Positions 35,681 through 45,775 of a stretch of DNA of 64,000 bases are shown here, in pieces. The DNA is taken from contig ML677334.1 of the NCBI GenBank assembly GCA_007922305.1, forward strand, positions 21,157,626-21,221,625, given 5' to 3'. A program made the translations under genes and the position numbers. The DNA comes from Dermatemys mawii (lineage: Eukaryota; Chordata; Testudines; Dermatemydidae). The notes below the pieces were generated by a model that worked only from the letters and a program-made list of their open reading frames with translations, had not been told where the DNA came from and made no database searches. The first letter of the stretch is position 1; every line of letters starts with the position of its first letter.

Positions 35681-36490
35681 CATTGGTTCTGAAAGTAGAG
35701 GTCTCTACCCCTTGGGGGGTTGCGACACGGTTATGTCGGGGGTCGCGAGCCCCGACCCCACCGCACGGCTGCAAGTTGCGAGCCCCGAGCCCTGTGCCAG
35801 ACTGTGAGTCCTGACCCCAGCAGGGATGCGTGGCTGTGAGCCCTGACCCTGGTGTGCAGTTGTGGGGCTACGAGCCCCGACCCGGGCAAGTGGCTGTGAG
35901 TCCCGACCCCTGCACCGGGCTGTGAGTCCCGACAGGGACGCATGGCTGCAAGCCCTGACCCTGGAGTGAAGCTGCGAGCCTCAACCCTGGGCTGTGAGCC
36001 CTCACCCCTGCACTGGGCTGTGAGCCCTGACCCCTGTGCCGGGCTGCGAGCCCTGACCACCATGTGGGGCTGCAAGCCCCGATCCCAACCCTGGCCAGGA
36101 ACAGGGTAGTGAGCTCCAGCCAGGCACGGGGCAGCAAACTCTGGGCAGGCGCAGGGCTGCAATCCCCGAGTCCGACTACCACGCAGGATTGCCAGCCCTG
36201 ACCCCTGTACTGGGGTTGTCAGACGGGGCCCAGCCATGTTGAGGGTTATCAGCTGCGAGCACACACAGGGTTGTCAGCCCCAAGCTGTCAAGTATTAAAA
36301 TAAAATTCTACTTAAAAATAACTTTTTCACTTATATTTAATTCAATAAAAATGTGTTTTAGTCTTAATTTAAAAGCAATGAGTAAAGGTATATTCATTTT
36401 AAGCACTGGGGTTTAAATTTAGTATTTAACATAGTGTTAAATATCAAAAATGTGTTTTTAATTTCTAAGGGGGGTCGCGCTCAGAGGCTT
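35681..36490. mobile_element. hAT-type element with minisatellite core, right end missing
   Basis: The left end CATTGGTTCTGAAAG resembles the hAT terminus at 16879-17100. The right part 'tgtttttaatttctaagg' and 'ggggtcgcgctcagagg' matches the same family's 3' part. The expected terminus (GTTTGAGAACCACTG) is absent because the sequence changes at about 36490 into a Penelope-like element. A 550-bp tandem array fills the middle. Confidence 0.75.
35735..36285. repeat. Degenerate minisatellite in the hAT element
   Basis: Roughly 20-30 bp units of the form 'gggctgtgagccctgacccc' are repeated some twenty times with variation. The array also produces a 177-codon minus-strand ORF (35731-36264) full of G, S, A and R, which I treat as an artefact of the repeat. 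Confidence 0.8.
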
Positions 36491-37925
36491 TGCTACACTG
36501 ATGACATCTTCGTCATCTGGACCCATGGAAAAGAAGCCCTTGAGGAATTCCACCATGATTTCAACAATTTCCATCCCATCATCAGCCTGGACCAATCCAC
36601 GCAAGCGATCCACTTCCTGGACAATATAGTGCCAATAAGTGATGGTCACAAAAACACCACCCTATACCGAAAACCTGTTGAACACTATTCTTACCTACAT
36701 GCCTCCAGCTTCCATCCAGAATGATCCAATACCACGCGATCCATTGTCTACTGCCAAGCTCTAAGATACAACTGCATTTGCTCCAGTCCCTCAGACAGAG
36801 ACAAACACCTACAAGATCTCTATCAAGCATTCTTAAACTACAATACCCACCTGCTGAAGTGAAAAAACAGATTGACAGAGCCAGTAGAGTACCCAGAAGT
36901 CTACTGGCTTACTACAGGACGGCCCAACAAAGAAAGTAGCGGAACGCCACTAGCCATCACCTTCAGCCCCCAATTAAAATCTCTCTAGCGCATCATCAGA
37001 TCTACAACCTATCCTGAAGGATGATCCCTCACTCTCACAGATCTTGGGAGACAGACCAGTCCTTGCTTACAGACAGCCCCCCAACCTGAAGCAAATACTC
37101 ATCAGCAACCAGACACCGCACAACAAAAACACTAACCCAGGAACCTATCCTTGCAAGAAAGCCTGGTGTCAACTCTGTTCACATATCTATTAAAGTGACA
37201 CCATCATAGGACCTAATCACATCAACCACACCATCAGGGGCTCGTTCACCTGCACGTCTACCAATGTGATATATGCCATCATGTGCCAGCAATGTCCCTC
37301 TGCCATGTACATTGGCCAAACCGGACAGTCTCTGTGCAAAAGAATAAATGGACACAAATCTAACATTCAAAAACCAGTAGGAGAACACTTCGATCTCTCT
37401 GGTCCCTCAGTAACAGACTTAAAAATGGCAATTGTTCAACAAAAAAACTTCAAAAACAGACTCCAGTGAGAAACTGCTGAACTAGAATTAATTTGCAAAC
37501 TAGATACCATTAACTTAGGCTTGAATAAAGACTGGGAGTGGCTGGTCATTACACAAACTGCAATCTATTTTCCCATGCTAAGTACCCCCTTACTGTTACT
37601 CACACCTTATTGTCAACTGTTTGAAATGGGCCATTCTGATTATCACTACAAACCTGGAAATCTTGGACTCCCCAGTTTTTTTCTCCTGCTGATAGCTCAC
37701 CTTAATTAATTACCCTCTTAGAGTTGGTATGGCAACCTCCCCCTTTTCATGTTCTCTGTGTGTGTGTGATATATATCTTCCTACTGTATGTTCCACTCTA
37801 TGCATCTGATGAAGTGGGTTCTAACCCACGAAAACTTATGCCCAGATAAATTTGTTAGTCTCTAAGGTGCCACAAGTACTTCTTGTTCTTATTGCGGATA
37901 CAGATTAACACACTGCTACTCTTAA
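36491..37925 (+). mobile_element. Penelope-like retroelement, 5' truncated and decayed
   Basis: Penelope-like elements encode a reverse transcriptase related to telomerase and, in this group, a C-terminal GIY-YIG endonuclease. The RT fragment (plus strand, 36491-36724) reads YTDDIFVIWTHGKEALEEF, with the YxDD catalytic motif, then HFLDNIVPISDGHKNTTLYR and KPVEHYSYLHASSFHP. The endonuclease fragment (37266-37469) includes IYAIMCQQCPSAMYIGQTGQ and SLCKRINGHKSNI, that is, the zinc-finger-like CxxC spacing and the YIG of GIY-YIG. Stops and frame changes separate them, so the copy is dead. It starts in the middle of the RT palm, directly at the break in the hAT element. The 3' region ends 'ggtgccacaagtacttcttg', then 'ttcttattgcggatacag' and 'attaacacactgctact', a terminus I know from reptile genomes. 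Confidence 0.9.
37806..37833 (+). other. Hammerhead-ribozyme-like hairpin in the Penelope-like 3' region
   Basis: CTGATGA (37806-37812) is followed by one extra A, a 6-bp stem GTGGGT/ACCCAC with a TCTA loop (37814-37829) and GAAA (37830-37833). These are the core boxes and stem II of a hammerhead ribozyme, motifs reported from Penelope-like elements. In this copy the extra A sits between the core and stem II, and I could not draw a convincing stem I and stem III with a cleavage triplet. Activity is therefore doubtful. Confidence 0.4.
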
Positions 37926-38860
37926 GAAAATAATATATCTGAAAACTCAACAGGAATAGCTAATGGTTGCAACTACTTGGTTTATTTGACTGTTGTGAAT
38001 TACTTGGTTAAAATATGTGGAAAAACAGTACTTAAAAATAAAAGGTCGTAACACTCCGGATTTTACTTCATTATTGAAAGGCCGTTTTGAGGGGTGGGCA
38101 AGTGGAAAGAACATATTAAAATAGATCATTGCTGTAACTTTTAGAGCAGTGAATTCTAACCAACGACTCATGCTGCCTTGACTTTACTGTATCCACTTAC
38201 CTGATCTGTCTGCCACCTTCACTTTTACTGCACATGTAACAAGTAACTGGTCCGGTCAACAATTCAATTTATCTTTCATAATTAGATATCAGAGTGTTAC
38301 AAAAATAGTAACACATTTTCCATCAATTAAGAATCTTCTTCAGATATAATAAAATACTGGATTCTGGAACTCTATGTTTTACAAAACATTAAACATTTTC
38401 AATGGAGACAAGAACGTTAAAAAGTGTATTGCAAGGTGTGTGTATATGATTAGTTACTATAAATAACCCATTGCTGAGTGGGTTTATGGAGTGAAATACC
38501 AAAATTTACTCCTGCTCATAAGCTAAACATTTATTTGTTTCTGTTGGTGTACATTGTAGAGGAAAAATACTGTTATAATAGGCCATCTTCTGCTCTCAGT
38601 TTACACCTGTGCAATCCCACTGAAGGTAATCTTCACAATTCTCCTGTGCAGCACGTAAGTAAATAGCAATATGTGGAAGAGAGATCCCTAAGAAGTGACA
38701 AAGACTTTTTGGAGTGGGCAGAGCTCAATTTCTGAAATTACCATTTAAAAAATTGCTTTGAAAGTTGGCAAGTAGCAGGGGTCTCATCAGGACAGAACCA
38801 TCAGGAGCATGATCTGAAGTTGATTGAATCCAGTAGGAGTCTTTGAATCAGGCTTTAAAA
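37926..38860. other. Intergenic, no recognised feature
   Basis: AT-rich DNA between two mobile elements. Small ORFs only; nothing recognised. Confidence 0.4.
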
Positions 38861-39738
38861 CAGGGGTGGGCAAACTACAGCCCGCGGCCACATGTGGCCC
38901 ACCAGCCATTTTTATCCTGCCCGCGAGCTGGGGCCAGGGGTGTGGTACCTGTGGCCCCGCGCTCCCGGCCTGGGCACCGGGCTGAGCGCGGGGCGCCGCG
39001 GGTCCCCGCACTCCGGGGCTGGCCTGAGCACAGGGAGCTGCGAAGCCCTGCACTCGGGGGCCAGGCCAAGTGAGGCTCGTTGCGGGGCCCTGCACCCCCA
39101 GGCCGAACCGCTGGGCAGAGCGCCATGAGTCGCGGGGCCCCGTGCCGGGCAGAGTGCCACAAGCCACGCAACCCCATGCCGGGGCACCGGGCGGAGCATG
39201 GCTCGCCACGGGGCCCCAAATTGGGGCACCAGGCACAGCACCATGAACCGCGGGGCCCGTGCCTCAGGGTTGGGACGCCGGGCGGAGCCTAACGACTGCC
39301 ATGCCCCGCTCCGGCTGGAGAGCCAGGCTGAGCAAGGTAAGCCGTGGGGGGGAGGAAGGGGCTTAGGTGGTGAGGTCAGTGGTCTAGGGAGGGGGCAGTC
39401 AGGGAACAAAGAGCAGGGGGGCTTAGATAGTGGGGTGGGTACTGGGGTGGAGTTAGGGTGGGGTTAGGGTGGGGGGGTTGTGGGAGGGAGCAGTCAGGGA
39501 ACAAAGAGCAGGGGGGCCTAGATAGGGGGTAGGTTCCGGGGGGGCAGTTAGAGTAGGGTGGTCTCTGAAGGGGGCGATCAAGGGACAAGGAGCGGGGAGG
39601 GGGGGTTGGATGGGTCGGGTTTCTGAGGGGGCAGTCAGGGGGCGGGAAGTGGATGGGGGCGGGACCTTCCCTATCCGGCCTTCCACACAATTTTGAGCCC
39701 CCATGTGGCCCTTGGGCCAAAAAGTTTGTCCACCCCTG
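38861..39738. mobile_element. hAT-type non-autonomous transposon with GC-rich core, 878 bp
   Basis: The left end CAGGGGTGGGCAAACTACAG and right end TTTGTCCACCCCTG are inverted. The element is flanked by a perfect 8-bp duplication CTTTAAAA (38853-38860; 39739-39746). The first half is a GC-rich, CpG-bearing degenerate repeat ('gggctgagcgcggggcgccgc'-like). The second half is a G-rich tandem array with 'gggcagtcagggaacaaagag' occurring at about 39395 and 39489. Overlapping P/R/A-rich ORFs on both strands are composition artefacts. I recognise the ends as a common turtle family. Confidence 0.9.
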
Positions 39739-39746
39739 CTTTAAAA

Positions 39747-40348
39747 AAAGCTGTGACTAGGCCCATGAGGTTAGCCTAGCACATTGTTTTCACTAGATAT
39801 GCACCATAGATGTTTTTCTTGAAGATACTGCAAACTGCCAGGTAGCAAGACACAGGAGAGTCTCACCGCCCGTTCCTTTCAATTGGTTGGCTTTCTTCGC
39901 CTCAATGCATACTAGCATGTGAAAATACTCTGCATGGTGGGCTCTGAAGAGGAGAGAGCGCTAAACAGATCAAATAATTCTGTTTTCGTACTGTAAATAT
40001 ATCTGGTTGTCTTTTTCTCTGTCCCTGCTTATTTGTCTCTAGATTTTACAAATGCTGATGCAATCTACAAGGTTTGTACAACTAAGGGAAAGTTACAGTC
40101 AATCAGATGTGGTTTACTCCGGTCTACATACCTAAATGGTGAACTGGGCAATGACTAAAACAAGTTAGACCAGCAAATACAATCTCCCCCTTCTTAGAAT
40201 CTTGACTGAAACTAAACTTCTTGGAATGTCTTGACTGAATTGTATGTCGATAATCAGCTGAGTTGTGTAATGCACCAGAGAAGTCACAGCATAGTATCAC
40301 TCTTAAAATGCCCCTAAGCCTTTCCCTGAGACTAACGTGCAAACTCTT
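39747..40348. other. Intergenic, no recognised feature
   Basis: Nothing recognised; AT-rich with short ORFs only. Confidence 0.35.
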
Positions 40349-40436
40349 GGGCCAGATACCCAGCTGGTATGAATCCGTGTAGCTCCACTGAAGTCAACAG
40401 AGCGACATGGATTTACACTAGCTGAGAATCTGGCCC
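40349..40436. repeat. 88-bp foldback element with GGGCCAGAT ends
   Basis: Perfect 9-bp termini GGGCCAGAT and ATCTGGCCC enclose an imperfect palindrome ('atgaatccgtgtagctcc' against 'gcgacatggatttacac'), with 'actgaagtcaacag' at the centre. This is the cleanest copy of a small family seen in parts at 26400-26480, 28248-28300, 33595-33670 and 47510-47590. Confidence 0.75.
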
Positions 40437-42935
40437 TCTTATGTTTAGCAAGTTTTGTTTTGTGTGATTTCAGTAGCAACAGGATGGGGCCCAAGAAGAA
40501 CAATTGTAGCAAAAGAATCACTTGACCTAATCTTTCTGTAAATAAAGAAAGGAGATGGGTGAGGAAATTTCACAATATCCTTTTTTCTTCTTATTATTAT
40601 TTCACCTGCTTTGATGGTTACTTTATTTGTCACTGTCTGGCAGAAAATGAAACTCATTCTCTTTTAATATCTGAATAGCACCATAATACATATAGATGGA
40701 TTTATATTTAGGAATGGTGCCAGCACTGAGTAATTTTACTATTAAATATAGTTGATACTATCTGACCAACTATTCTAGAATAAGTCACTATAGAAATGAA
40801 GGTAGGTTTCCTGTGTGGCTTGCAATATCATGCTAAAATACAAAAGAAATCTGACTTGGTTTCAGTTATGAAATAATAGATACTGAGCCATTTTCAAAAG
40901 TTCCTTCGTATTTTCTTCATTGTTTAAACAGGTGTGTTTCTCAGACTTTGAAAAACAAAAGCTCAGCTGAAAGCAAGTTGACGTTAGGAAGCAAAACCAG
41001 AGCTGAGTGATAGTGCTTCAAAACTGAGAGACAAGAGTGGGTTTAAACAAGAACTGAAAAGTTGCATCAGCGCTTTTAAAGTGTCATCTCTTATATTTTA
41101 AATAAATGAACGTCCGTATTCTACAGTTATGTTCCACAGTATAGTAGTGTTACTCCAATGTTTTGGATTACAACTGTAGAATATTACAGTCCTTTATTTT
41201 TAATACAAGGGATGTTACATTTTCACGCCAGTCCAGTGCTCTGTAGATTAAGAGTCAATGTTGAAGGTCATGAACATTCAAATCTCTTATTTTTTCAGAA
41301 CATTCGCTTTGTGTATGTGGAAGACGGTCAACAGTCTTTAAAAAAACACTCTTGCCTTCCCACTGCCAGTTTACCAGAAATAGAGAAACCCATATATAGT
41401 GAGCACAATTTCAAGTTAAATACAGGGTATTCCACTCCAGTGACAGCTACAAGAGGAGAGATTTTCAAAAGAACTCAGCTCCTATTTAGGTACCAAAGTA
41501 AGTGTCAAGATTTTAAACAGAGAGCTTTAAAAGTACCAGTTCACAAAACCACTGTCTACTGACCTACTTCAATCTAAGCAATATGACAACTCATCTCTCT
41601 GAAGCAGGATGAGGCCTGACAGCAGCACAAATAGCTGTCTCTGAACCAAATTCTGTCTGTAGGTGCATGCGCTGTCTTCCAATGAAGTCAAAGTTTGAAC
41701 TCTGACAGTTTGGGAAATTTGTCTGTGTAAAACTCAGGAATTCTGGTTCATTTTATGAAATTGCTATATCATGGAATACCTCGGTGTATACTGAGTCAGC
41801 ATTTGCTAACAGGGTCTTGTCTTCAATGTTAAAAAAGGTGCATTTTTTAACTCATGGTAACTAATAATATGCATGAGCTATCCTAAGGTAATAACAGGCA
41901 TCACAGGGAGATAAAGAGAGCTATACCTCCTCCAGGGGTTAATCTCAGTGCATTTACCTCACAGTAAAACTAATGTGCCTGGTCTTCCTGACAAAAACTG
42001 AAAATTTTCCATTAAAATGTTTTTTATTTTTATCCAAATTTTCCGTGGGAGGAGATGGAGAAACTATTTTCCAACCAGCTCTACTCACCAATGCTTTCCT
42101 TTCAAACACCAGGGTTAAATTCAGGAGGGTTGGGCCTTGAGAATTAATTCCAGATACACCTCATCGCACCCCCTTGGCCCAAGATAAATATCTTTTCATA
42201 CATTGATATAAGATTCAGCATTTAAAATTCAGTTCTATTCTGAGAAATGACTCAATACCAACGTCTTTTCAAAATTTCGTTTAATGATATGGTGGCTTTT
42301 CAGCTGCTAAAGGCTGAGTGCTGCTCCCTGTTGCATAGGAGTCATTGCAGAAGTAGTATGTATGTAAAAAGGTTGAGCTGGTCTAGCACCTACATCGAAA
42401 ACACATTTCTAGACTGTAAAATGTAACCCCTAATCTTAGATTATATTAATTTTAGACATTTTTCCATCCCAGCTAATATTCTGAGCAATGTCATTAATCA
42501 TCTATGAGTCGGATTTTCAAAACCACCCTGTATTGGCCTAATTCTGCTTATATTAAAGTCACGTGGCAACTTCAGTAGAAGTTTTTGAAGGCCAATGCTG
42601 AGCACAGCTGAAAATTCTACCCTATATTTTTTAAACCTGAGACCATCCACAAAACAGAATGTTGAGGAGAGCCTCTATCAAAATATATGCAGGGCTAAAT
42701 TAGATATGTCTAATTTTCGCTCTTAAAAGCAATCCTCATTTCTAATTGTGGTTCTGTACTTTACCAGCAAGGTTCTGTCATCCTGATGTGAATCTGATCC
42801 CAAACATTTCACATGTGCAGAGTCAGGAATCCAAGTAAGAGAAAGGGGCAGTGCAGCCATAGGAATAGGTGACATCTATGAGAGAGCCAGGTTAAATGAG
42901 AAGTAGCTATTTAAATAAACAAAACCTAAATAGGG
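40437..42935. other. Intergenic; one unrecognised 134-codon ORF
   Basis: The plus-strand ORF 41158-41562 (134 codons, starting MFWITTVEYYSPLF, ending VPVHKTTVY) is open and not in an obvious repeat. I recognise no domain and see no promoter, splice or polyadenylation context. At about 41980-42090 'aaaaactgaaaattttccatt' to 'ttttccaaccagctctac' is a piece of the same repeat family that splits the L2-like LINE at 49366-49808. Confidence 0.3.
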
Positions 42936-43208
42936 CTAATTCATTTTCTCTGTTTCTAGAACACACAGGTACTGCTTTTTCAAAGTCTCAACATTTTCTA
43001 TGCCAAATTTCAGGGCCTGCACAAATTTTTCTTCTACTGTTGACTGACTGACACTTCTGATCATATTCTCGAAATCTTGCCCTTCCTCAGCTTTTGACAC
43101 CCCACTTTCACCTAGTTTTCCTCCTACATCTCCAGTCATTCCTTCAGAGATTTTGTTTGAAGGAGCATCATGCTTTCTCACATTTGTTGGGGTCCCACCA
43201 AGCTTCAC
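42936..43208 (-). other. Unrecognised 90-codon open frame
   Basis: The frame opens at GTG, not ATG, on the minus strand and has a stop a few codons upstream. The predicted product is polar and partly helical, ending VEEKFVQALKFGIENVETLK then KQYLCVLETEKMN. It reads like a real protein segment more than a translated repeat. It could be a decayed exon or retrocopy of an unknown gene. I do not call it a gene. Confidence 0.2.
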
Positions 43209-43256
43209 CCTTGACCCCTTTCTTTACTCTTTCTGTATATTATCACTTAAGCTAAG

Positions 43257-44879
43257 ATTTAGTCATGGGTATTTTTGGAAAAAGTCATGGACAGTCTGAC
43301 AGGTTGGATCACAGAAACGCCCCTCGGGGCTGCCAACTGATGTGCCAAGACTATTCCTGCCCTGCTTTCCTGCCCTGGCAGCTTGGGGCTCCAGAATCTT
43401 GCCTGGTTTGAATCAGACTCTCTAGCCTGCTGCAATCCCAGATCCAGATCTGAACCACCTCCCGTAACAGCTGTAGGCTTGCCTAGAAAGAGGTTCAGAA
43501 GTGTTCCTGACTTTAGCACTCAGATGTTCAACTCCCAATGGGGTCCAAACCCTCAATAAATTCATTTTACCCTGTATAAAGCTTATACAGGGTAAACTCA
43601 TAGATTGTTTGCCCTCTATAACAGTGATAGAGAGCTATACACCGCTGTTCCCTCTCCCACCCCCACCCCTGGACTAACAGATACTCCAGGTTAATTAATA
43701 AGTAAAAAGTGATTTTATTAAGTACAGAGAGTAGGATTTAAATTGTTCCAAGTAGTAACAGACAGAACAAAGTGATTTGCCAAATAAAATAAAACATGCA
43801 AGTCTATGTCTAAGAAACTGAATACAAATGAAACCTCACCAGTTCCAGTAAACTTTTTACAGACTAGTCTCCTTCTAGTCTGAGTCCATCAATCACTCAC
43901 ACCCCCTCTATTACTGTCCTCTGTTCTAGTTTCTTTCAGGTATTCTTGGGGGTGGAGAGGCTATCCCTTGAGCCAGCTGAAAACAAAATGGAGGGGTCTC
44001 CCAGGGGGTTTTATAGACTTTCTCTTCTGGGTGGAGACCCCCACCCTCTCCTGTGTAAAATCCAGTTACAAAATGGAGATTTGGAGTCACATATCCCTGC
44101 AAGACTGAGTTCCTTACCAGCCGAGCCACATTCCTGAGAAAGCTCAGATATGGATTGGTGTCTCCATGTTCATTGTTGGCTTGATTGGTTCTTGACTGGG
44201 CACTTACTGAGAATAGTTCTTTCTCAGAAAGCTGCCCAACTGCTTCACTAAGGCTCTTTAAAATTAACAAAGTACATAGCCAATATTTATAACTTCGAGT
44301 ACAAAAATGACACATACATACAAATAGGGTGAACATATCCAGTAGATCATAACCTTTACAGAGATATATTACCTGGCATATGTAGCAAAAAGATATTCCA
44401 GTTATATCAAACATTCATTTATAAGCATCACCCCATACAGCCTTACGGGGTACACCGTCACAGACAGGTCACGAGCAATAAACAAAAATTCACGGCCCCT
44501 GGCCCATCCATGATTATTATAAATATCCATAATGATAAAATCTCTGCTCTGAGAGCCCACTGCTTTGAGGGGCCCCTGCTCCAGTGGTGGGGGCTGACTG
44601 CACCCAGCAGCCGCTGCTCCAAAGACTTTGGGAACAGCTCTCTCGACAGCCTCCAGAGCCACCAATGCTCGGGCACTCCCGGGGCCAGCTGCCCAGGGCC
44701 TCCCAAGCAGTGGCCAGCATGCTGGCCTTGGGGCTGCTCCAGCAATGGCCAGTGCAGCTGGCAGGGCGGTCCTGGGGTCAGCCACACCAGCCATTGCAGC
44801 TACAGAAGTCACAGAGGTCACAGAAAGCCAGAGAATCTGTGACGTCCATGACAGAATCGCAACCTTCCTTATAACTGGG
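43257..44879. mobile_element. Host repeat split by the LTR-like insertion
   Basis: The left part 'agtcatgggtatttttgg' with 'aaaaagtcatggacag' and the right part 'gtcacgagcaataaacaaaa' with 'attcacggcccctgg' join into one continuous repeat when the 43295-44462 insert is removed. The right part goes on through GC-rich DNA (44560-44810) to 'aatctgtgacgtccatgaca'. The long A/G/P-rich minus-strand ORFs around 44402-45010 fall here and are not genes. Confidence 0.65.
43295..44462. mobile_element. LTR-like (solo LTR) insertion, 1168 bp
   Basis: The unit is flanked by a perfect 5-bp direct repeat GACAG (43290-43294; 44463-44467), as expected for an LTR-element integration. Read on the minus strand it starts TGTGACGGTGTACCCC and ends CCAACCTGTCAGA. 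I recognise the sequence (for example 'aataagtaaaaagtgatttt', 'ttatacagggtaaactcat') as an abundant turtle LTR-like repeat. It has no internal coding region, so it is either a solo LTR or a non-autonomous unit. Confidence 0.75.
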
Positions 44880-44888
44880 TGATCTTGT

Positions 44889-45250
44889 TTGAAAACAGCT
44901 TCAACTGTCATGTCTACATTGACCATGCACAGATCTGACTCTACTCTGGACCTTTCTCCTTCCATCCAAACTAAAATTGTGGCCAGTCTTTCTGGTTGTC
45001 CAGCCAACAACTTAAGATCAACACAACTAGAACTAAGCTCTTCATCCTTCTCCCTCCTGTCTTCCCCACTATCTCACAAGATGTCACCCTTATCTTTCAC
45101 TCAGACTCATAATCTAGGTATCATTTTTTACTTGCTCATCTCTCTAGACTTACATATCCAGGCCAGGTCTAATTCTTACACAACATCTATAAAACCCATC
45201 CTTCCTTTCCTCTCGGTCTATAGCGCTAAAACTCTCATCCAAGTTTGAGA
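44889..45250 (+). mobile_element. L2-like LINE fragment
   Basis: The plus-strand frame contains THNLGIIFYLLISLDLHIQA, matching the LGVIFDS-LS---HI motif of the L2 ORF2 C-terminal part, and resembles HTLGVIFGSNFSLGPHTQA in the larger fragment at 49040-50815. It is a short, diverged piece. Confidence 0.6.
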
Positions 45251-45315
45251 TCCAGAGATCCAAGGTTTTTATTTGGGGCCATCTCTGCTACTTATGCATC
45301 TTCACAGCCCTTGAT

Positions 45316-45437
45316 ATTCTATACCATATAGAATATTCATATATTCTATATATTCCATATATAGAACATATATGGAATATATATATATAGATATTCTATA
45401 TATCTATATATTCTATATATTCCATATTCATATATTT
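45316..45437. repeat. AT-rich, locally palindromic low-complexity tract
   Basis: Repeats of 'atattctatatat' and its reverse complement 'atatatagaatat' allow alternative hairpins. It lies directly next to the hAT fragment at 45441-45558 at the place where that family has an AT-rich interior, so it probably expanded inside the element. Confidence 0.8.
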
Positions 45438-45440
45438 AAC

Positions 45441-45558
45441 ACCATTATAAATGCTGGAGGCAAAGCAGGACTCAGGGTGGAGACTGACAGCTCGTGACCC
45501 TCATGTAAGAACCTTGTGACTCCCTGAGGGATCCTGACCCCCAGTTTGAGAACTCCTC
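45441..45558 (-). mobile_element. hAT MITE fragment (5' half), inverted
   Basis: The reverse complement begins AGGAGTTCTCAAACTGG and runs through 'ctgtcagtctccaccctg' and 'ctttgcctccagcatttat', the same order as 16879-16995. Confidence 0.75.
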
Positions 45559-45775
45559 TTCTATACTGTCGTTAATTCTCTACTTTCCATTGTAAAAAGG
45601 TATATTATCTACTATGTATTCTTTTACATCCTGCTAAACAACTGATAATTCAAGATAGTTGAAAATATTAAATTTAAAAAATATCTTTAATCTAGGTAGG
45701 CTTCAAATGAAGATGACTCCCTTGATCTTAGTGCCTTCTCTATCAATCTTTATTTTTATATATTGCTTTTTTTTT

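Noticed and set aside
35731..36264. 177-codon minus-strand ORF
   Set aside because: It is a translation of the degenerate minisatellite in the hAT element, with repeated SGLTA-like units and no domain.
39449..39480. Interstitial telomere repeat
   Set aside because: Only two TTAGGG-like units occur, embedded in a wider G-rich tandem array of a transposon; not a telomeric tract.
38787..39720. Overlapping ORFs of 76-165 codons on both strands
   Set aside because: All fall within the GC-rich hAT-type element bounded by CTTTAAAA duplications; composition artefacts.
44402..45010. 202-codon minus-strand ORF rich in A, G and P
   Set aside because: It runs through the LTR-like insert's end, the host repeat's GC-rich part and L2-like sequence, so it is a chance frame across three repeats.
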